NCBI RefSeq assembly: GCF_003046315.1
Contig: NZ_PZZP01000001.1
Coordinates: forward strand, 2,294,001 to 2,358,000
Origin: Desmospora activa DSM 45169
GTDB taxonomy: Bacteria; Bacillota; Bacilli; Thermoactinomycetales; DSM-45169
DNA length: 64,000 nucleotides
Direction: 5' to 3'
How positions within the stretch are numbered: position 1 is the first letter of the stretch; every line of letters begins with the position of its first letter. This document shows, piece by piece, positions 52,620-61,039 of this stretch. The translations under genes were made by a program, and so were the position numbers. The notes under the pieces are model-generated. The model made no database searches, was not told the DNA's origin, and saw nothing but the letters and a program-made list of their open reading frames with translations.

Positions 52620-55550
52620 TTATTGGACCGAGCCCAAGGAATGATCCGTAAAGGGAATGCCTTCTTGTTCCAAGACTTGACGCTCCCGGCCATGACAAGT
52701 ACAGAGAATGATTTGGTGTTGCTCCGCTACCTTGCCTAAGATGCGAATCGCTTCCCGCAGCCGTTCACCGTCAAAGTGAACCAAGCTGTCATCCAACAAA
52801 ATGGGAAGGGGGCTCTTCCCATTTTGCGAAAAGAACTGCACCAACGCCAGACGAAGTCCGAAATACATCTGATCGATCGTTCCTTGACTCAGCTGTTCCA
52901 CCGGTTGACGCTCTCTTGTTTCCGGGACAAAGACGCTGATCTGAATTCCATCAGTGGGATCGATTAGAAGATCGCGGTAACGCCCCCCCGTCACCTCTTC
53001 CACCCAATTGGTGGCATGGGGTCGAATGCGGGGAACAATATCCTCCTGTACTTCTCTCGCTGCTTCCTCCAACACATCCAACGCCGCTTGGATCACCCGT
53101 TTCTCTCCTTCCAACTCCTTCACCTTTTCACGGGCGCGACGCCATAACGCTTCCCGCTCCGACAGGGACGGCAATTGGTCGGATTGCGTTTGCAAGCGCT
53201 CTTCCAATTTCAACGTTTCTGTATCCTGTTGCTGACTCGCCCACTCTGCTTTTGAGCAAGCCAATTCCGCTTCTTTCAACCTTTGTTGGAGTAAATAAAG
53301 ATCCAGCGTCTCTTCTGGCCAATCCACCGTCTGTTTGAGTGACTCCTGAATCTCTTTCAGCTCTTCCTCCCACTGCTCTTCTTGCTTTAATGCCTCCTGT
53401 TCAGACAGTTCTTCTCTCACCTCAGCCAACTGCTCATCCAAACGGCGAACATGATCACTCATGAGGATGGTCTCCGACCAACTCTCAGGATCTTCCACTC
53501 CCAAGCGTGAACGCCAGTAGGTCGTCTGTTCTTGTATCCGATTTAACCGTTCACGAGAGCGAACCAACTCTTTTTCCAACGAGGCGATCTCCAGCCGCAG
53601 ACGTTGCTGTGTATCCCTGGCCCGACGGGCTTCCTCAGCCATTTCCTCCAGTTTTTCTCTCCATAACTCCCCATCGAAAACCCCCAGGTTTTGATTTTTT
53701 ACGGTTGCCCAACTTTCCATTTCCTGCTGAATCTGCTTCATCCGTTCACGATTTTGCCGATCTTGCAAGCGGGCCCCTTCCCTTTCTTGAATCCGCTGGC
53801 TTTGTTGATCCGCCAACCGTTGCAGTTCAGAAGCGGCTCCCACCTGCCAACGGTCCAAAATCGTCTCCTGTTCTTGCATGAGGGATGCCAATTCATTATA
53901 GACAGTCTGCAATTCGCTTTTCTGCTCCTTGATCTGCCGCTGTAAATCGGTAAGCGTCAACATCGGCTCCCCTTTTGCTTCCGCCTCTTCTCGCTCCTGT
54001 TTTAGCGCCTGCCAATCTTCATACAGTTTACGTTGGCGCTCTTCCCACTCCCGTCTTACTTGACGATCGACACTGCGCAGGCGGGAGAAACGAAAAAAGG
54101 CGAACACGCTAAAGAAAAACGGCAGCAATCCAATGCCGGGGAAAGGAGAAGAGAGGGCCAACAACGACAGTATTCCTCCCGCCACCCCCAACCACAGCCA
54201 GGAAGAACTGGAGCGCGAGGGCGGAATTTGTGAGTCGACGACTCTGGCCAAAAATTGTTCCCGCTCCAACCGATCCACCCGTCTGTGTAAGGATGACAAA
54301 CGGTCCTCCAACTCACGCCGACGATCGCGACAACGTTCTTCCTGTTCCCGCAACTCCAGCAGGCGCTGATGATCTTTTTGTAATTCAATACCTTTGATGC
54401 GATCATCCATTGTGCCCTTGGTATCCGCAGGGAGCAACTGGCCTTCCAGCCGTTGATATTCCTCCAAACGGTGAAGATGGCGCTGCACCTCTCCATCATC
54501 TATGGAGAGCCATTCCGCTTTTTCCGCTTCCCATGCTACCAATTCTCTTCCCAACTGTTCCAACCGCTCTTCAATCTCTTTGACACGGCTTTGGGGGAAA
54601 TTGCGCTCTGCCAACACCGCTCTAAGCTGATCCGCCTCAGCGGGAGTGAGCAGGGTGGCAGGCATCGCTTGCACGCGCTCCCTTTCTAGTCGGTCCCGTT
54701 TATCGCGGAGGGAGCGCCAGCGATCCATTTTGTAGCTGAGATTCTTTTCTTTTTCAGCCATTCTTTTTCGATACTCTTCCCGCTGAAGGCGTAATTTCCA
54801 TTGCTCCGCTTCCTGGTGCATTCGCTCCAGCTTCTCTCTAAGCGCTTCACCCTCCGAGCGCATACGGGTCAAACGGGCTTGTCCTTCCCGCAGGCTACGG
54901 GTTTGTGCCCGCAGTTCGATCACTTCCTGTTCCAGCTTCTCAGCTAGCTGACAAGCGGCTCCATACGGACGGGTTCGGGCTAGTGATGTTTTTCCGATTT
55001 CCGCTAGTTCCCGTTCCAACTGTTCCAAGGCGGGCTTTAAATTAAGCTCTTCGCCCTGGCTGACCAATTGCCGGATTCGTTCCACCACTTGTTGATCCCC
55101 GGCTAAGGTTTGTGCGGTCATCATTGATACTTGCGTAAATAAACTCCTCGGAACACCCGCCATCTGCTCCAGGATATTGTGATCTTTGCGTCGATCCATT
55201 GGAAATGTATCGGTCAAGTCGCGTCCGGTGGCCAGATCGATCAATTGCTCTCGCTCTTCTTCCCAGTGCAGGGAGCGAATCAACCGGTACGATTTTCCTT
55301 GGAGGATAAAATCAAGCTCACCCCCATAGCGGCTGCTTTGCCATGGTTCATACGCTTCTAACCACTCTGTTCGCTGCCGTCGGGCCACCCCTTCCCGCTT
55401 GCCGCCGTACATCATCGCTAGCAACCCATTGATCAAGGTTGATTTACCGGCTTCATTGGGAGCCTCAATTAAGTTGATACCAGGCTGGAAGGAGAAAGAG
55501 CGATCAACCCAACGGCCAAAACCGTGAAATGTCAAGCGTTGGAACTTCAT
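52620..55550 (-). CDS. yhaN: YhaN-type SbcC/Rad50-like AAA ATPase
   Basis: 976 residues: Walker A INLIEAPNEAGKSTLINGL (about 26-44), then long coiled coils interrupted near the middle by a hydrophobic segment pair (SSSWLWLGVAGGILSLLAL ... GIGLLPFFFSVFAFF), as in YhaN, and a C-terminal ABC signature LSQGTIDQMYFGLRLAL with Walker B PILLDDSLVHFD. The central hydrophobic hairpin suggests membrane association. The start overlaps the yhaO stop by four bases. DNA end processing role inferred from the SbcCD analogy. Confidence 0.92.
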   Translation of the reverse strand: MKFQRLTFHGFGRWVDRSFSFQPGINLIEAPNEAGKSTLINGLLAMMYGGKREGVARRQRTEWLEAYEPWQSSRYGGELDFILQGKSYRLIRSLHWEEEREQLIDLATGRDLTDTFPMDRRKDHNILEQMAGVPRSLFTQVSMMTAQTLAGDQQVVERIRQLVSQGEELNLKPALEQLERELAEIGKTSLARTRPYGAACQLAEKLEQEVIELRAQTRSLREGQARLTRMRSEGEALREKLERMHQEAEQWKLRLQREEYRKRMAEKEKNLSYKMDRWRSLRDKRDRLERERVQAMPATLLTPAEADQLRAVLAERNFPQSRVKEIEERLEQLGRELVAWEAEKAEWLSIDDGEVQRHLHRLEEYQRLEGQLLPADTKGTMDDRIKGIELQKDHQRLLELREQEERCRDRRRELEDRLSSLHRRVDRLEREQFLARVVDSQIPPSRSSSSWLWLGVAGGILSLLALSSPFPGIGLLPFFFSVFAFFRFSRLRSVDRQVRREWEERQRKLYEDWQALKQEREEAEAKGEPMLTLTDLQRQIKEQKSELQTVYNELASLMQEQETILDRWQVGAASELQRLADQQSQRIQEREGARLQDRQNRERMKQIQQEMESWATVKNQNLGVFDGELWREKLEEMAEEARRARDTQQRLRLEIASLEKELVRSRERLNRIQEQTTYWRSRLGVEDPESWSETILMSDHVRRLDEQLAEVREELSEQEALKQEEQWEEELKEIQESLKQTVDWPEETLDLYLLQQRLKEAELACSKAEWASQQQDTETLKLEERLQTQSDQLPSLSEREALWRRAREKVKELEGEKRVIQAALDVLEEAAREVQEDIVPRIRPHATNWVEEVTGGRYRDLLIDPTDGIQISVFVPETRERQPVEQLSQGTIDQMYFGLRLALVQFFSQNGKSPLPILLDDSLVHFDGERLREAIRILGKVAEQHQIILCTCHGRERQVLEQEGIPFTDHSLGSVQ

Positions 55551-56683
55551 TTTTTCACCTCCGGCGTCAGCAGGGCATCCAAACCTTTTAAGAGTGCTTT
55601 ATGCCAATGCTCTCGTTCCTCATCCGCCGCTTGTTCGATTCGTTGTTCCATCTTTCGCACAAACGTACCCACAAGCCCCTCGCGGTTGCGGAGGTGTTCG
55701 AGGTCATAATCGGGAACCGTTTCATCCACGATCTCCACATAATGAAAACCGGATTGCTTCAGTTGTAAGCTTAACCAGTCCGGTTGTAAGCGCCACTCGG
55801 ACTCTTTTCGTCCTGTTAACACCAACCGGCGGCAAACGTTTCGCTCTTCTCCCTCCGGCACCGCCACCTGGATGCGTGCCAGCGCTTCTCCATCGGTTTG
55901 ACACCCATCCACCGCAATTGTATCCACTTCAAAGCGGCGGGTCTGTACCGGGACGGTTTCCCAATGACAACCCTCGCCATCTATTCGCCCCCAAGTTACC
56001 GTTCGTTCTCCCGTCTCCCGCCACCGAAGCGCATGGGGAGAGCCGGGATAACGGACCCAGGTTTGTTTGCGGTTGTTGAGACGCAACGAAAACGGCTGAT
56101 GGATATGTCCCATCGCAATATAATCCGCCTCAAGCGCTGCCAGCTCCTCTTTTGTCACAGGGAAATAAGGGGAGCTGCTTACTCCATTTAGCAAGGTGCC
56201 GTGAAACAAAAGGATCAAACGCTCTCCTTCCTGTACGGAGACGGACGGCAAGCTGCCATTCGGTTCCTCAAACTGACGAAAACCCCGTCCAACTACGGTT
56301 AAACCGTATTGTGGGAATTGGTACTCCTGCCAATCCTCCGCAAAGATCCATACATGCTTCGGCCAGTCCAACGAATGATAATAAGAATCCAAACGATAGG
56401 GATCATGGTTGCCGGGAGCGATCAACACAATCGTATTGGGAATGCGCTCCAACTGCTCCATCAGCCACTGTGCCGTCGAACGGCTGGCTGTATCGTATTC
56501 CAGCCAATCTCCAGCAATCAGAAGAAAGTCAACTTGCTTTTCGATTACGGTATCAATAATGGCGGCAAAGGTGCGGCGATGTTCATCCCGCCACTGCAAC
56601 ATTACTTCATCGCTTCCACGCCAGCCTTGAAAGGGAAGATCCAGATGGAGATCTGCCGTATGTATAAAGGTAAAAGGCTTCAT
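55547..56683 (-). CDS. yhaO: YhaO-type SbcD/Mre11-like metallophosphoesterase
   Basis: 378 residues with the calcineurin-like motifs IHTADLHLDLPF, LLIAGDWLEY (Asp in place of the more common GDLFD), APGNHDPY, LLFHGTLLN and MGHIHQP, so the metal ligands are present. Partner of YhaN as nuclease subunit. AAAGGTGAT precedes the ATG. In Bacillus yhaM often adjoins; it is not seen here. Confidence 0.93.
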   Translation of the reverse strand: MKPFTFIHTADLHLDLPFQGWRGSDEVMLQWRDEHRRTFAAIIDTVIEKQVDFLLIAGDWLEYDTASRSTAQWLMEQLERIPNTIVLIAPGNHDPYRLDSYYHSLDWPKHVWIFAEDWQEYQFPQYGLTVVGRGFRQFEEPNGSLPSVSVQEGERLILLFHGTLLNGVSSSPYFPVTKEELAALEADYIAMGHIHQPFSLRLNNRKQTWVRYPGSPHALRWRETGERTVTWGRIDGEGCHWETVPVQTRRFEVDTIAVDGCQTDGEALARIQVAVPEGEERNVCRRLVLTGRKESEWRLQPDWLSLQLKQSGFHYVEIVDETVPDYDLEHLRNREGLVGTFVRKMEQRIEQAADEEREHWHKALLKGLDALLTPEVKK

Positions 56684-56790
56684 CAGTTTATCACCTTTAC
56701 TAAAAATACTTTAATCCTACTCTGTACCATATTATACCGTTATCCGTATACCGATTGAAAGAATCTCATTGAGTTAACATTTTATAAGCC

Positions 56791-56829
56791 AAAAAAAGCC
56801 CGCTCCCCAACTATGTGGGGAACGGGGTT
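56791..56829 (-). terminator. Terminator of greA
   Basis: Minus strand CCCCGTTCCCCA / TGGGGAGCGGG stem with internal mismatch, then CTTTTTTT. Confidence 0.8.
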
Positions 56830-56852
56830 TATCAAATGTCTCACTGGAGCCA

Positions 56853-57332
56853 TCAATGGATGGATACAATTTTAAATTCAATCGTACCGGAAGGGGCGGG
56901 AACCTTAATCATTTCTCCTTCCCGCTTGCCGATCAATTCCGCTCCGATGGGGGATTCATTGGAGATCTTTCCGGACACCGGATCTGATTCCGCACTTCCG
57001 ACAATCGTGTAAGTCTCCTGCTCACCGTCGGGAACTTCCTGGATCGTCACTTTAGCCCCGACGCTGACAAAGTTTTTATTTTGGGCATCTTGATTAATGA
57101 TTTTGGCATTGCGAATCATATTGGCCAATGTGACAATCCGCGATTCTATAAACGCCTGCTCTTCCTTCGCTGCATCGTATTCGGCGTTCTCACTCAGATC
57201 TCCCTGAGCAATGGCTTCTTTTAGCCGTTGTGCCACTTCTTGCCGTTTTTTCGTACGAAACAGTTCCAGCTCCTCTTTAACCTTAGCCAAACCCTCTTCT
57301 GTCAATAGAACTTCTTTATTTTGTTGCGACAT
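56853..57332 (-). CDS. greA: Transcription elongation factor GreA
   Basis: 159 residues: N-terminal coiled coil with the acidic tip (LSENAEYDAAKEEQAFIE) that enters the RNA polymerase secondary channel and rescues backtracked complexes, and a C-terminal FKBP-like domain ending PIGAELIGKREGE. ATG 57332 has AAGGAGG nine bases upstream; the longer frame to 57380 has none. Confidence 0.97.
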   Translation of the reverse strand: MSQQNKEVLLTEEGLAKVKEELELFRTKKRQEVAQRLKEAIAQGDLSENAEYDAAKEEQAFIESRIVTLANMIRNAKIINQDAQNKNFVSVGAKVTIQEVPDGEQETYTIVGSAESDPVSGKISNESPIGAELIGKREGEMIKVPAPSGTIEFKIVSIH

Positions 57333-57862
57333 ACCGATTCCTCCTTCGCAAGAACCAATAAGCGTGCTGCTTTCCATCATTGTTGATAAACCCCATCACA
57401 GATGGTCGGGATGGTAGAGCATCTTCGATCTCTTGCAAGCAAAGGATCTGATTCGCTCCACCACCCTCCCTGTTTAGCCGTTATAGGGTATGAACAATCT
57501 TGCTCCACTCAATGGAGTGTATGCCATCTCCCATCCCTGCATCCCACTCTTGTTTCTGCCGGGATGGGGAAGGGAAGAAAAAAGGAAGTGCCCATCCTCT
57601 GAAACCGAATTTGACTTCATCTTGGTTTCAGAGTGATATCTTATCACAAAAACTTCCACCGGAAAAGAGAGACGGCAAACCACTTTTGTATACTCCCGGA
57701 ATCCGTCCAAAAACAGGATACCCCTAAAGGAGGCATTCTCATGAGCGGAATTTTTTCCTGATACGAAGCATTCGCCGGAAAGTCCCGTCTCTCCTCCTCC
57801 CACCCCCCTCCCTCAATAATATTCGGAATATTAGGCATCAAAAAGCCGGGAGGAGTCGCCTT
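57333..57862. other. Intergenic region upstream of greA
   Basis: 530 nt without a supportable gene. It holds a perfect ten-bp hairpin (CTCTGAAACC / GGTTTCAGAG, 57598-57634), a 17-bp palindrome TAATATTCGGAATATTA (57817-57833), and an ideal AAAGGAGG site before an ATG at about 57740 that reads only six codons (MSGIFS) to a stop. The greA promoter must lie within this gap on the minus strand, but I could not single it out. Confidence 0.5.
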
Positions 57863-59077
57863 TCATGGCTGCTCCAATAAGGGAACTTGCCGGATGGTTA
57901 ACCAGGAAAACAACTGCACAAATGCGACCGGTATGAGTAACCATTTGATCTGTATCAGGTCCGGTTCGGTACTGGCCCACCATAAAAATACAGCCACACT
58001 GAGAATACGGCCTACATTTAAAGCTAACTCCCGCGCCACCACATACTCCACCCGTCGCTTGGCGGTGTTATTGTTCTCACCGATCACATCAAACACCGCA
58101 GATGTAAGCGGGACCATATAGATGGGGAAAAAGAGGGAGGCCCCCACCCCCAGCAAATACAGGGTAAAGGCATTCACTTCCCAAAGGAGAGGAAGAGCCA
58201 TGATTCCCATCATCGCTGTTCCCAACAACATTCCCTCATCGCGCCATCGGCGTCGTAAGTACCTTCCCACCAAAAAATAAGAGAGCAATGACACTGCCGA
58301 TGTGGTTGTTAGATACCACCCCAAGGCCATCTCATTTTTGGTAGCGACAAAAATCAAAAGGCTGAGCAAAAAAGAGAATAATCCTTCACGCACCCCTTGG
58401 GCCACCATCGCCAAGTTAACCCAAAACCAGTGACGGCCTCTTTGTAACGACTCTTCCAAGGTCTCCTTTAGCCGAAACACACCGTGGGCACTGCGCCGCT
58501 TCAGCAAAAAGCTGATGATCACCGCCACGACAAAGATGGCTAAGGACAATGAAAAAATAATGCGATAACCGGTAAATTGATCGATACGGGTGATAATAAA
58601 GCCAGAAATCAACGGGGCCATAATACCCGCCGCCGAGGTGAGCAACCCGTTAACACCGTTAAAGATATCACGATTGTGCCGCTCGGTGATTTCAAAGTAC
58701 AACACATTAAACGATAACCAAAAAAAGCCCAATCCCAAACCCAAAAACAAACCGAGCCAATCGACATACTGAACCGTATTTTTGCCTAACGCCAATACAG
58801 CCAAATAAAAAATTGCCTGCAATGCTACTCCGATGCGGATGGCGATTACCCGATCCACCTGTTTAGCCAGACGTCCGGCAAAAATAAAAGTGACGGCCAT
58901 TGCGAGATAGCTCGCTAAGTTGTATCGGCCGATCATCATGTAGTCTTCTTTTATTTTCCACAGATAAACATTGACAAATGTATTGGACAAAGCCGTTGAT
59001 ATGGCAAAGAGCCCGCTAATTATGAGCAATAACCATGCCGAACGGTCCAATTGATCCGTTTTTCCTAATAAACTCAT
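57863..59077 (-). CDS. MFS transporter (YqgE/YttB-like)
   Basis: 404 residues and about 12 segments. The loop after segment 2 (AGRLAKQVDRVIAIRIG) is motif A-like. The general form fits uncharacterised Firmicute MFS permeases without known substrate. ATG 59077 is chosen by similarity of length; GGTGAGG lies close upstream, and ATG 59104 or 59119 are alternatives. It starts 56 nt after the rhomboid gene on the same strand. Confidence 0.82.
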   Translation of the reverse strand: MSLLGKTDQLDRSAWLLLIISGLFAISTALSNTFVNVYLWKIKEDYMMIGRYNLASYLAMAVTFIFAGRLAKQVDRVIAIRIGVALQAIFYLAVLALGKNTVQYVDWLGLFLGLGLGFFWLSFNVLYFEITERHNRDIFNGVNGLLTSAAGIMAPLISGFIITRIDQFTGYRIIFSLSLAIFVVAVIISFLLKRRSAHGVFRLKETLEESLQRGRHWFWVNLAMVAQGVREGLFSFLLSLLIFVATKNEMALGWYLTTTSAVSLLSYFLVGRYLRRRWRDEGMLLGTAMMGIMALPLLWEVNAFTLYLLGVGASLFFPIYMVPLTSAVFDVIGENNNTAKRRVEYVVARELALNVGRILSVAVFLWWASTEPDLIQIKWLLIPVAFVQLFSWLTIRQVPLLEQP

Positions 59078-59132
59078 CGCCCTCACCACGCCTATCTTGC
59101 CCATTGGCGCGAGAAACATGAGGAAAAATCAA

Positions 59133-59732
59133 TCAGCGTTGTTTCATCCTCAACAATGGACCCGCCAGCATCATACCGGCGAATAAGCCGCCCAGATGGG
59201 CTACCAAGTTAATATTGGGCACAATCAGACTAAATAAGATATTGATCCCCACCAAAGCCAACAATCCTTTGCCTGTGTCGGGATCCATCGATCCGCGGCG
59301 AAACAGAAAAAGATACAGATAGACACCGAATAAGCCGTAAATCGACCCAGAAGCCCCAGCACTGATGTAAGAATCGCCCACATAAACTGTGGCCAAATTC
59401 CCCATGATTCCCGTTAACAGATACAGTGCCATAAAATAAAGGCGGCCAAACAACCATTCCAGCTGTGGGCCCAACAAATACAGGGCAAAGCTGTTAAACA
59501 AAAAATGCATCAACCCGATATGCAAAAAAATTGGGGTGATCAAGCGCCACCATTCACCCTGTGTTAACAACGTCTCCTCCAATGCTCCAAACCGAAGCAG
59601 AACGGCGGTATTGGTAGACCCACCGCTAAGCGTCATCAATAAAAACAACAAGGTTTGTAAGAACAAAATACCCGTCACAACCGGAAAATAAGAGCGAAAC
59701 CGGCGAAAGGGCAATTGTGTATGGTTAAACAA
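59133..59732 (-). CDS. Rhomboid-family intramembrane serine protease
   Basis: 199 residues with six segments. Catalytic Ser in SAGASGSIYGLFG, catalytic His in NLVAHLGGLFAGM, and the L1-loop WR in GEWWRLITPIFLH. TTG 59732 is chosen because AAGGGG lies eight bases upstream; the GTG at 59741 overlaps it. It begins 12 nt after psd and is probably cotranscribed. Substrate unknown. Confidence 0.9.
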   Translation of the reverse strand: MFNHTQLPFRRFRSYFPVVTGILFLQTLLFLLMTLSGGSTNTAVLLRFGALEETLLTQGEWWRLITPIFLHIGLMHFLFNSFALYLLGPQLEWLFGRLYFMALYLLTGIMGNLATVYVGDSYISAGASGSIYGLFGVYLYLFLFRRGSMDPDTGKGLLALVGINILFSLIVPNINLVAHLGGLFAGMMLAGPLLRMKQR

Positions 59733-59744
59733 TCGACTCACCCC

Positions 59745-60596
59745 TTAAACTTGGGATACCTGTAACCGTCCTATCCGCTGTCCCATCAAAACGTTACTGC
59801 CCGGCTTTATTTCATCCAGCCATTCCACTCGCTGAGCCGGAAATAACAGGATCACAGTCGAGCCAAATTCAAAGCGGCCGATCTCTTCTCCTTTTTCCTT
59901 TGGCGGCACTTTGTATTCCCGTCGGAGCATTCTTTTTTGTCCCGATCGGTTGGTACCGATCTCGGCATCATACGTAACGCGAATACTGCCGACATTGGTG
60001 GCCCCCACCTTGATTAGTGCCATCCTTCCCGCCGTGGTTTCCATATACGTAATTAAACGCTCGTTTTTGGTAAACAACCCAGGAATCCGTTTTACCCCAA
60101 GCTGATTGACGGGAAAAAGGGTTCCAGGAATCCAGGTCAAATGGGTGACACGACCCGCCACTGGCGTATGAATGCGGTGATAATCCCGCGGACTGAGATA
60201 AAGCGTCAGAAACGTACCGCCCCGGAAAGCATTGACATCGTTTTTGTCGCCACCCAGTAACGCTTCCAGCGAATAATCAACCCCTTTGGCTTGTATCAGG
60301 TTATCCCCTTGTATCGTACCCACCTGGGATACCGTTCCATCCACTGGACATACTACGGAAACGGGATCACGATCAACCGGGCGTGAGCCTTCCTTTAATC
60401 CTCGAACAAAAAAATCCATTAACGTTTCATATTGTGTAACCGGTTTTTCCACTTGGGCTAAATCCACATCAAAACGGCGAATAAAATACGGGATGACACG
60501 TCGGCTAAAAGGAGTTCGTGCAAATCGTCCCACCCAGCGGGAGAGCAGACGTGTTGGTAATAAATAAAGACCTGACAGTAACAATTTCTCTTTCAT
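59745..60596 (-). CDS. psd: Phosphatidylserine decarboxylase proenzyme
   Basis: Makes phosphatidylethanolamine; 283 residues. The self-cleavage Ser is in RFEFGSTVILLFP (GST motif), giving the pyruvoyl cofactor; upstream catalytic blocks are CPVDGTVSQVG and LSPRDYHRIHTPVAG. ATG 60596 follows GAGGAGG; the frame upstream adds six unlikely residues. pssA, often adjacent, is not seen in this window. Confidence 0.95.
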   Translation of the reverse strand: MKEKLLLSGLYLLPTRLLSRWVGRFARTPFSRRVIPYFIRRFDVDLAQVEKPVTQYETLMDFFVRGLKEGSRPVDRDPVSVVCPVDGTVSQVGTIQGDNLIQAKGVDYSLEALLGGDKNDVNAFRGGTFLTLYLSPRDYHRIHTPVAGRVTHLTWIPGTLFPVNQLGVKRIPGLFTKNERLITYMETTAGRMALIKVGATNVGSIRVTYDAEIGTNRSGQKRMLRREYKVPPKEKGEEIGRFEFGSTVILLFPAQRVEWLDEIKPGSNVLMGQRIGRLQVSQV

Positions 60597-60687
60597 AGGT
60601 GCCTCCTCAGGCAATAAATAGTTCTAAATCCAACGAGTGAAAGATCCATATCCGGACACAATACTTCATAACGGAGGTGATACAAAA

Positions 60688-60981
60688 ATGGCATTCCAAC
60701 CTAAAGGGGCGAAAACCAACGCCCAACAAGTCCGTCAACAGAATCAGCAAGCTGCTGGAAAGCAACAACAAGGTGCTCAGTACCAAGCTGAATTTGCTAC
60801 TGAGACGAATGCACAACAAATTCGTCAGCAAAACCAACAGTCTGCAAAAGGTGCTCAGCAACAATACCAGCAGGGAGCTCAGCAACAGTACCAAAGCGAG
60901 TTTGCTGCCGAGACGAACGCGCAACAGATTCGTCAAAAAAACCAACAATCTCAAGCTAAGAAAGGCCAAAACCAACAGTAA
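60688..60981 (+). CDS. sspE: Gamma-type small acid-soluble spore protein
   Basis: 97 residues, dominated by Gln, Ala, Asn and Lys, with three copies of a TNAQQ(I/V)RQ(Q/K)NQQ unit. Two EFA(T/A)ETNAQQ segments carry the germination protease (GPR) cleavage type site. It stores amino acids in the spore core and does not coat DNA. GGAGGTGA precedes the ATG. A weak forespore-type -10 (CAATACT, about 60660-60667) lies upstream. It marks the organism as a spore former. Confidence 0.96.
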   Translation: MAFQPKGAKTNAQQVRQQNQQAAGKQQQGAQYQAEFATETNAQQIRQQNQQSAKGAQQQYQQGAQQQYQSEFAAETNAQQIRQKNQQSQAKKGQNQQ

Positions 60982-60995
60982 TCTCCATTATAATC

Positions 60996-61030
60996 GATCC
61001 CATCCTGCTATGCAGGATGGGATCTTTTCT
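60996..61030 (+). terminator. Terminator of sspE
   Basis: Perfect 13-bp stem GATCCCATCCTGC-tat-GCAGGATGGGATC followed by TTTTC. Confidence 0.85.
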
Positions 61031-61039
61031 CGGGTGATC

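Noticed and set aside
57740-57760. ATG with ideal ribosome site upstream of greA
   Set aside because: Only six codons to a stop; noted in the intergenic entry but not called as a gene.
60607-60975. Leucine-rich frame opposite sspE
   Set aside because: Antisense of the CAA-rich spore protein gene automatically reads as leucine; no ribosome site.
60688-60981. Short tandem repeats inside sspE as a possible mobile or CRISPR-like repeat
   Set aside because: They are the coding repeats of the gamma-type spore protein.
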